A stretch of 6,167 nt of DNA, taken from Treponema sp. (GTDB taxonomy: Bacteria; Spirochaetota; Spirochaetia; Treponematales; Breznakiellaceae). The notes below the pieces were generated by a model that saw only the letters and a program-made list of their open reading frames with translations, was not told the origin of the DNA and made no database searches. Where the stretch lies: the NCBI GenBank assembly GCA_031255615.1, contig JAIRSD010000140.1:1-6167 (forward strand), read 5' to 3'. Shown here one piece after another: positions 1-5,142 of this stretch. The position numbers and the translations under genes were made by a program. Positions within the stretch are counted from its first letter, which is position 1. Each line of letters starts with the position of its first letter.

Positions 1-396
1 GAGGCGGCGGAGGTCGACGGGGCAGGGGTGTTATATATTTACAGCCGGATAATACTTCCCATATCGAAACCGATACTGGCGACGGTAGCGATATTCGCGG
101 CGGTGGGGCAATGGAACGCCTTTATGGATACCCTGATTCTGATGACCGATTCCCGGCTCTACACGCTGCAATTCGTACTGTACAAGTATTTGAACGAGGC
201 CCGGTCTCTGGCGTTTATGATTCAGGCTTCCGGCGGTGATATTACGGAGGCGGCCCTGGCTGCCGCTACTCAGCAGACTCCCACCTCAGTACAAATGACG
301 GTGGCGGTAGTGGTAGTTATTCCTATATTGCTGGTGTATCCCATATTCCAACGGTTCTTTGTGAAGGGCATTATGATCGGCGCGGTCAAGGGATAG
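1..396 (+). CDS. ABC sugar transporter permease, LplC/MalG type, 3' part only
   Basis: This is the C-terminal 131 residues of an inner-membrane permease of a carbohydrate ABC importer; the gene begins left of the window. The frame is open from base 1, and the first 20 residues are the EAA loop that docks the ATPase: Glu1-Ala2-Ala3, Asp6-Gly7-Ala8, Ile17 and Pro20. A GTG at base 28 lies inside this loop and is not the real start. A hydrophobic segment at about 24-43 (ending near Gln-Trp-Asn) and another at about 97-118 are membrane helices. The stretch between them, with Leu-Tyr-Thr-Leu-Gln, and the C-terminal tail with Phe-Phe-Val-Lys-Gly are typical of the LplC/YtcP branch of the MalG family. 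The binding-protein gene follows after 75 bases and is the likely partner. Substrate cannot be read from this fragment; neighbouring glucanases suggest a gluco-oligosaccharide. Family is near certain; specificity is inference. Confidence 0.93.
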   Translation, partial: EAAEVDGAGVLYIYSRIILPISKPILATVAIFAAVGQWNAFMDTLILMTDSRLYTLQFVLYKYLNEARSLAFMIQASGGDITEAALAAATQQTPTSVQMTVAVVVVIPILLVYPIFQRFFVKGIMIGAVKG

Positions 397-459
397 CCGT
401 ATAACAGTGGAACCTTGCCCGGCGTCTCTGGTACTTCGCCCGGGTTTAAGTTAATTTTT

Positions 460-465
460 AGGAGG
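460..465 (+). promoter_or_regulatory. Ribosome binding site of the solute-binding protein gene
   Basis: A perfect AGGAGG lies 6 bases before the ATG at 472. It decides the start: the reading frame is open back to a TTG at 415, but that start would put 19 mostly non-hydrophobic residues ahead of the signal peptide and has no such site. Confidence 0.88.
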
Positions 466-471
466 CGAGAC

Positions 472-2205
472 ATGGAGAAAATTCAAAAGTTTGTAACGGC
501 GGCGCTGATTATCGCGTTGGCGGTAAGTACCGGCGTATGGGCCGGCGGAAGAAGGGACGATCCTTCCACGGCCGGCGGGGAACGGGCTCTTTACCGGATT
601 GAAGTTTTTGATACCTATGCGAACTACATGGGGACAAACAGCGGCTGGTGGGGAAAGATACTCAAAGATGAACTCAACATGGAACTCAATATTATCGCTC
701 CCCAAGTGGCCGGTACCGGAGACGCCCTGTATCAAACCCGTACCGCCGCGGGAAATTTGGGGGATCTTATCGTAGTGTCCAAGGCCCGAATGGTGGACCT
801 CCACCAGGCTGGGCTTCTCCATGATATGAAACCATTATTAGATTCCGGCAGATATCCGGACCTTCAAAGTAAACTTCGTGTGGCCTATGAAAAATTCGCG
901 GAAATGTTTGACGGTAGGGGTATCTATGCTCTCCCTGGTCGTGTTTCCGTAAAACCGCCAACAGACCCGGCGGGCAGGGGGGTGGATCCGGAACAGGCAA
1001 TATTCTTGCGTTTTGACTGGTATCTGGACATCGGCGCCCCGGAGATCGATGGGTTGGATGGTCTTATGGATGTAGTGGAGAAAATGGTCAAGGCCCATCC
1101 CACGACTGAAACAGGAGAAAAAACCTACGGGTTTTCCAGTTTCCCTGACTGGGACGGTAACACTGTCCGTCTCGCCCGGGAAATGCTCTTCTGCATGGGC
1201 TATACCAACGCATCTGATTATATCTGGATGAGTTTTGACGGCTCGAAACTTTCTTATTTCATGGATGATAACGGGGAATACAAGAAAGTTCTCAAATTCA
1301 TGAATCAGGCGTATCGTAAAGGGTTGCTTGATCCCGATTCTTCCACGCAGAACTGGGATACCCATGTGGCGAAGTATAATAATGGCGGTCGTATTGCTAT
1401 GGGTTACTGGACCTTCCAGGCATCCACTGTTTTTGGCCGTATTGATCTTACCAGGCGTTCTCCCTATGCGGTTATCCCGGTGAAAGGTCTGGTGGTGAAC
1501 AACGTGGGGTACAATCCCTATGGGCTTGAAGGTAATGCCTATGCTATCGGTTCCAAAGCCAGATATCCGGAACGGATTATGGAATTCATGAATTGGCTTT
1601 GTTCCCCCAAGGGGATATTGACTTTCAATTCCCAGATTGAGGGGGTTACCTACGAGATGCGGAATGGCCAGCCCTACCTGACCCCCTTTGGTCTCGATAC
1701 CAACCCTGACAAAGAAGCCCCCGCCTCCTTGGGTGGTGGTTCCTGGAATGAAGGCATCCAGCGCCTTAACTACCCCCTGACCCACCAGGACGATCCGAAT
1801 GAACTGTTGAACGGACATTCGGTAAACTCCAACCTCTGGCCTTCTACCATTGAGATCAACAAGAATGAATGGAATGTCAAGTGGCGGGAATTGTACAAGG
1901 CCGATAATCCCCTAGAAATGCTTAAACAGCGGGATCTGCTGGTGGTTACCCCTGGGACAGACTATACCGGTCCGACTACCCCCACGAATATTACCAACAT
2001 ACGGGCACAGCTTCGCAGCATAACCCAGCCCGCCGGCTGGCAGATGATCTACGCCAAGGATGACGCGGAATTTGAGCGGATCTGGCGGGATATGAAGGCC
2101 CAGCTTGACGACTTTGGATATCAGGAAGCCATAGCTTTCGATCTTAAGAATATCCAGGATCGAGCGGCCACTATCAGGCAGACCCTTTCGCAATTTGCCA
2201 GATAA
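472..2205 (+). CDS. Extracellular sugar-binding protein of an ABC importer (family 1, LplA-like)
   Basis: A 577-residue exported binding protein, predicted to capture an oligosaccharide in the periplasm and pass it to the permease encoded just upstream. Residues 1-24 form a Sec signal peptide: Lys3 and Lys6, a hydrophobic core at 8-22, and a Val-Trp-Ala cleavage site before Gly25-Gly26-Arg27-Arg28. There is no lipobox cysteine, so it should be soluble rather than lipid-anchored. Family marks include Gly-Asp-Leu at 97-99, an Arg-Phe-Asp-Trp-Tyr-Leu segment near 180-185, the Lys-Phe-Met-Asn-Gln-Ala-Tyr-Arg-Lys-Gly-Leu-Leu segment near 275-286, and a C-terminal Trp-Arg-Asp-Met-Lys helix. Family members are usually about 500-560 residues, so this one is full length. 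A strong hairpin follows 55 bases after the stop. The ligand is not visible from sequence; a beta-glucan fragment is inferred from the neighbours. Confidence 0.9.
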   Translation: MEKIQKFVTAALIIALAVSTGVWAGGRRDDPSTAGGERALYRIEVFDTYANYMGTNSGWWGKILKDELNMELNIIAPQVAGTGDALYQTRTAAGNLGDLIVVSKARMVDLHQAGLLHDMKPLLDSGRYPDLQSKLRVAYEKFAEMFDGRGIYALPGRVSVKPPTDPAGRGVDPEQAIFLRFDWYLDIGAPEIDGLDGLMDVVEKMVKAHPTTETGEKTYGFSSFPDWDGNTVRLAREMLFCMGYTNASDYIWMSFDGSKLSYFMDDNGEYKKVLKFMNQAYRKGLLDPDSSTQNWDTHVAKYNNGGRIAMGYWTFQASTVFGRIDLTRRSPYAVIPVKGLVVNNVGYNPYGLEGNAYAIGSKARYPERIMEFMNWLCSPKGILTFNSQIEGVTYEMRNGQPYLTPFGLDTNPDKEAPASLGGGSWNEGIQRLNYPLTHQDDPNELLNGHSVNSNLWPSTIEINKNEWNVKWRELYKADNPLEMLKQRDLLVVTPGTDYTGPTTPTNITNIRAQLRSITQPAGWQMIYAKDDAEFERIWRDMKAQLDDFGYQEAIAFDLKNIQDRAATIRQTLSQFAR

Positions 2206-2260
2206 ACGCCGCCTAGCCTAAATCGGCAGCACATGGTTAAAGGGCATTGATTTTCTACGA

Positions 2261-2296
2261 AAAAAGCCGTTTGAATACTTATTTGAGCGGCTTTTT
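2261..2296 (+). terminator. Rho-independent terminator-like hairpin after the transport genes
   Basis: Bases 2261-2276 can pair with 2281-2296 over 16 positions, including three G-U wobbles, around a 4-base ACTT loop. The stem holds GCCG (2266-2269) against CGGC (2288-2291), flanked by five A on the left and five T on the right, so it could terminate in both directions. It follows the binding-protein stop by 55 bases and precedes the GH9 ribosome binding site by only 15. It may therefore also act as a leader attenuator for the hydrolase genes. The fold was worked out by eye, without an energy calculation. Confidence 0.8.
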
Positions 2297-2311
2297 CAAT
2301 GATCTGCGTAT

Positions 2312-2317
2312 AGGAGG
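2312..2317 (+). promoter_or_regulatory. Ribosome binding site of the GH9 gene
   Basis: A perfect AGGAGG lies 11 bases before the ATG at 2329, somewhat longer than the usual 5-9. An in-frame TAA at 2320-2322 excludes any earlier start, which settles that the protein begins directly with its Ig-like domain. The 13 bases at 2307-2319 differ at one position from those before the GH5 gene (4055-4067). Confidence 0.8.
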
Positions 2318-2328
2318 ACTAACTTATT

Positions 2329-3954
2329 ATGAGCATCCATTACAACCAGACCGGCTACGAGCCCCGGCTGCCCAAAAAGGCGGTACTCACCGGAAAGGGG
2401 GAGTACTGCATGATCCTGGATGCTTCGTTTCAATATTTGGGAAACGAAAAGGTCTGGGAGCCCAGCCTGTCCGCCCCGGTTTTTGACCAGGCCTCCGGCG
2501 ACACGGTGCGGAGGGCGGATTTTTCCGGTCTTACCAAACCGGGGAAGTATTTCCTGATCGCGGACGGGCAGAAGGTCACGATTACCGTCAAGGACAAGCC
2601 CTGGCATGAGTTGAACAAGGCCCTGGTCAAGGGACTGTACTACCAGCGCTGCGGCTGTGCCCTGGAAGAGCGGCACGCCGGTCCCTGGAAGCACGGAATC
2701 TGCCACCGGGGAACGGCGGTGCTGGTACGGGAGGACGGCGAGCTGGACCGGAACACGGTGATTGAATGTTCCGGCGGCTGGCACGACGCGGGGGATTACG
2801 GCCGCTATACTCACCCCGCCGCGGTCGCCCTGGGCCACATGCTGTACTCCTGGGAATTGTTTCCCCAAGTCTACCGGGAAGAACTGGGTATTCCCGAATC
2901 CGGCAACGGAATCCCGGATATCCTTAACGAGTGCCGCTACGAGCTGGAATGGATGCTCAAGATGCAGCGTACCGACGGCGCTGTCTACCACAAGGTGGCT
3001 ACCCGGTATTTTGCCCGGTTTATCATGCCGGAAGACGATACGGACGAACTGTGGCTTTTCCCGGTAAGCCATTGCGCCACCGCCGCCTTCGCCGCCTCCG
3101 CGGCCCAGGCCTGGCGGGTGTATAAAACCTACGATCCCCCCTTCGCGGAAAAACTGCTGGGGGCCGCCCAAAAAGCCTGGGCCTGGCTCAAGGCCAACCC
3201 GGATTTTAAACCCTTCGTAAATCCCCCCGGGCTCAATTCCGGCGCCTATGGGGACGCGAGCTGCGAAGACGAAACCTTCTGGGCGGCCTGTGAACTGTAC
3301 GCCGCCACGGGGGAGGAGCAGTATTACGCCGCCATAAAAAACCTGGCGGATAGGGTAGACCCTTCCCAATTCGGCTGGCGGGAGAACGGCGGTTTTGGCA
3401 CTCTCTGCTGCCTCCTGGTGATGCCCGATAAGCTGGACCGGGACTTTAGCGCGGCCCTCCGTTCCCGTTTTCTCGCGGGGGCCGACGCTTTTTTGGAACT
3501 CAGCGGGAAAAGCGGATACGGTACCGCCCTGGCTCCCAACGCCTATGTCTGGGGCAGCATCCTCCCCATCATGAACAACGCCATCGCCCTGATCCTGGCA
3601 AAGATCTTGACGGGCAAGGATGGGTACCAGGACGCGGCCCAAACCCAGCTGGACTATCTTTTGGGGCTTAACGCCACGGGGTACAGTTTTGTTACGGGTT
3701 TTGGGGAACGGGGCTTCCGCTTCCCCCATCACCGGCCCTCCTATGCCGATGGGGTGGATGATCCGGTGCCGGGGCTGGTTTCCGGGGGGCCCAACGACCA
3801 AAGCCCCGACAACGCGGCTAAAATGACTATTCCCCCCGGCACGGCGCCGGCGAAATTCTGGCTGGACCATACCCCCACGGCTTCGGCCAACGAGATCGCC
3901 ATTTACTGGAATTCTCCGGCTGTCTTTGTGACGGCCTATTTTGATTCGCTGTAG
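2329..3954 (+). CDS. Glycoside hydrolase family 9 enzyme (cellulase type), apparently cytoplasmic
   Basis: A 541-residue inverting beta-glucan hydrolase. Residues 1 to about 88 form the Ig-like domain found before many GH9 barrels (opening with Asn-Gln-Thr-Gly-Tyr at 6-10). The (alpha/alpha)6 catalytic domain runs from about 95 to the end. Tyr-Tyr-Gln-Arg at 104-107 opens it. Gly-Gly-Trp-His-Asp-Ala-Gly-Asp at 149-156 supplies Asp153 and Asp156, the pair that positions and activates water. Ile-Pro-Asp-Ile-Leu-Asn-Glu at 195-201 is a family mark. His467-His468-Arg469 binds substrate, and Asn-Glu-Ile-Ala near 521-524 gives Glu522 as the general acid. All key residues are intact. There is no signal peptide, carbohydrate-binding module or dockerin, so a cytoplasmic role on imported oligosaccharides is inferred. 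Endo- or exo-action is not decidable here: GH9 also contains exo-glucosidases and exo-glucosaminidases. The GH5 gene follows after 116 bases. Confidence 0.93.
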   Translation: MSIHYNQTGYEPRLPKKAVLTGKGEYCMILDASFQYLGNEKVWEPSLSAPVFDQASGDTVRRADFSGLTKPGKYFLIADGQKVTITVKDKPWHELNKALVKGLYYQRCGCALEERHAGPWKHGICHRGTAVLVREDGELDRNTVIECSGGWHDAGDYGRYTHPAAVALGHMLYSWELFPQVYREELGIPESGNGIPDILNECRYELEWMLKMQRTDGAVYHKVATRYFARFIMPEDDTDELWLFPVSHCATAAFAASAAQAWRVYKTYDPPFAEKLLGAAQKAWAWLKANPDFKPFVNPPGLNSGAYGDASCEDETFWAACELYAATGEEQYYAAIKNLADRVDPSQFGWRENGGFGTLCCLLVMPDKLDRDFSAALRSRFLAGADAFLELSGKSGYGTALAPNAYVWGSILPIMNNAIALILAKILTGKDGYQDAAQTQLDYLLGLNATGYSFVTGFGERGFRFPHHRPSYADGVDDPVPGLVSGGPNDQSPDNAAKMTIPPGTAPAKFWLDHTPTASANEIAIYWNSPAVFVTAYFDSL

Positions 3955-3976
3955 TGCCGCACGGCACGGGACTAGG

Positions 3977-4007
3977 GTTGTTCGGAACCCTTTATGTTCC
4001 GAACAAC
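3977..4007 (+). repeat. Perfect 12-bp inverted repeat (hairpin) between GH9 and GH5
   Basis: GTTGTTCGGAAC (3977-3988) is the exact reverse complement of GTTCCGAACAAC (3996-4007), with a 7-base CCTTTAT loop. No T-run follows, so it is not a standard intrinsic terminator in the + direction. A smaller 6-bp hairpin, AGGGTT (3974-3979) with AACCCT (3986-3991), uses the same bases and cannot form at the same time. Possible roles are mRNA stabilisation or processing between the two hydrolase genes, a binding site for a dimeric regulator, or a weak terminator. The sequence does not choose between them. Confidence 0.75.
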
Positions 4008-4059
4008 AACCACTATGCTTTACCGGGAATCCTGGGGTTCAAAAAACGCCTGTACGCAT

Positions 4060-4065
4060 AGGAGG
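4060..4065 (+). promoter_or_regulatory. Ribosome binding site of the GH5 gene
   Basis: A perfect AGGAGG lies 5 bases before the ATG at 4071. An in-frame TAG at 4059-4061 excludes an upstream start, confirming that the GH5 protein lacks an N-terminal export signal. Confidence 0.85.
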
Positions 4066-4070
4066 ACGGC

Positions 4071-5105
4071 ATGCAAAAATTAACCGGCTATATGGCGGGG
4101 GTAAATTTCGGGGGCTGGATTTCCCAGTACCGTGCCCTGGATCACGAACATTTTAAGACCTTTATCACCGAAAAGGATTTTAAGACCGTGGCGTCCTGGG
4201 GTATGGACCATGTCCGTATCCCCGTTGATTACCCGGTCCTGGAGCAGGACTCTAGCCCCGGCGTTTTTCTGGAAAGCGGCTTTGCCTACCTGGATAACAG
4301 CGTCCGCTGGGCTTCAAAATACGGGCTTAACGTGGTCATCGATGTTCACAAAGCCCCGGGTTTTAGTTTTAATACCCCCGACAAGAATACCCTGTTTACC
4401 GATCCCTTGATGCAGGATCGCTTTGCGGGGCTCTGGAAGGCTGTCGCAAAGCGGTACCGCAGTGAGGGCGGGAACGTACTGTACGAACTTCTTAACGAAA
4501 TTGTGGAACCCGACAGCAGCCGCTGGAATCCCCTGGCCCTCCGGCTTATCAACGCCATCCGGGAAGTGGATGCGGACCATTCGATCATCGTTGGGGGTAT
4601 CCAGTACAACAATGTCCGGGCCCTGGCCCTTATGCCCATCTTTGAGGACCCCAAGATCGTTTACAACTTCCACATGTACGAACCCCACGCCGTAACCCAC
4701 CAACGGGCCCCTTGGCATAAGGAGACGTTGGGCTTCACCAAGGACATTCCCTATCCGGGGGATGTGGGGGTGTACCTGGAGTTTCTGCAGTATTTCAAAC
4801 GGGAAATTCCGGATATGTACCGGGGCTTTGACCGGATAGACAAACAGTTTCTCTACCACCTGTTACAGCCGGCCTTTGATTTTATCGACCGGCACGATAA
4901 GCCCCTGTACTGCGGGGAGTACGGCGTCATTGAGTACGCCGGTCTTGAGACCCGGGAAAACTACAGCGCCGATCTTTCGGATATCCTGCTGGAATACGGC
5001 ATCGGCAGGGCGGTGTGGACCTACAAAGGTATGAGTTTTCCCCATATCACGAAGGACGGATCCCCGGTAAGCGAAAAACTTGTCCGGGCCGTCAGCAAAC
5101 ACTAG
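4071..5105 (+). CDS. Glycoside hydrolase family 5 endoglucanase, CelC-like, apparently cytoplasmic
   Basis: A 344-residue single-domain retaining beta-glucanase with a TIM-barrel fold. Gly-Val-Asn-Phe-Gly-Gly-Trp-Ile (10-17) opens the barrel. His47-Val-Arg49-Ile-Pro51 provides the conserved active-site arginine, and Asp91-Val-His93 a conserved histidine. Leu-Asn-Glu at 141-143 gives Glu143 as acid/base. Phe-His-Met-Tyr (200-203) contributes His201 and Tyr203, and Cys-Gly-Glu-Tyr-Gly (281-285) gives Glu283 as nucleophile. Trp316 lies in the final strand. The closest relative I recall is CelC of Clostridium thermocellum: 343 residues, catalytic Glu140 and Glu280, and matching Gly-Gly-Trp-Ile-Ser-Gln-Tyr and Val-Glu-Pro-Asp-Ser segments. 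CelC acts on mixed-linkage glucan and soluble cellulose. There is no signal peptide, binding module or dockerin, so action on imported oligosaccharides is inferred. It lies 116 bases after GH9 and 37 bases before the next gene, consistent with one transcript. Exact substrate, such as cello-oligosaccharide, mixed-linkage glucan or glucomannan, is unknown. Confidence 0.94.
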   Translation: MQKLTGYMAGVNFGGWISQYRALDHEHFKTFITEKDFKTVASWGMDHVRIPVDYPVLEQDSSPGVFLESGFAYLDNSVRWASKYGLNVVIDVHKAPGFSFNTPDKNTLFTDPLMQDRFAGLWKAVAKRYRSEGGNVLYELLNEIVEPDSSRWNPLALRLINAIREVDADHSIIVGGIQYNNVRALALMPIFEDPKIVYNFHMYEPHAVTHQRAPWHKETLGFTKDIPYPGDVGVYLEFLQYFKREIPDMYRGFDRIDKQFLYHLLQPAFDFIDRHDKPLYCGEYGVIEYAGLETRENYSADLSDILLEYGIGRAVWTYKGMSFPHITKDGSPVSEKLVRAVSKH

Positions 5106-5132
5106 CGTTATCCGGAAACGCGAAGGCCCGCA

Positions 5133-5138
5133 AGGAGG
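5133..5138 (+). promoter_or_regulatory. Ribosome binding site of the last gene
   Basis: AGGAGG, extended to AAGGAGG from 5132, lies 4 bases before the ATG at 5143. The frame stays open upstream into the end of the GH5 gene, but without a start codon in the 37-base gap, so this site decides the start. Confidence 0.8.
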
Positions 5139-5142
5139 AGCT

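Noticed and set aside
28..396. Permease as a complete short gene starting at the GTG at 28
   Set aside because: The frame is open from base 1, and the nine codons before the GTG encode the start of the EAA loop, so the gene is cut by the window edge.
418..444. Possible hairpin between permease and binding protein: CCCGG (418-422) with CCGGG (440-444)
   Set aside because: Only five pairs around a 17-base loop, with an interrupted T-rich stretch after it. Too weak to call a terminator or attenuator.
415..471. Start of the binding protein at the TTG at 415
   Set aside because: It would place 19 extra residues before an otherwise ideal signal peptide and has no ribosome binding site, whereas the ATG at 472 has a perfect one.
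838..1818. A 326-codon minus-strand open frame opposite the binding-protein gene
   Set aside because: Antisense to a well-supported gene, with no recognisable motif in the translation.
2208..2230. Small hairpin GCCGCC with GGCAGC just after the binding-protein stop
   Set aside because: Six positions with one mismatch and an 11-base loop. It could be chance in a GC-rich gap.
2296..3870. A 524-codon open frame on the minus strand, opposite the GH9 gene
   Set aside because: It is antisense to a GH9 gene with every catalytic motif intact. Its translation is rich in Gly, Pro, Val and Arg without a recognisable domain, as expected from the mirror of a GC-biased gene. Its stop falls within the hairpin.
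5106..5142. Promoter or terminator between GH5 and the last gene
   Set aside because: The 37-base gap shows only a ribosome binding site and a 4-bp pairing. Nothing supports a transcript boundary there.
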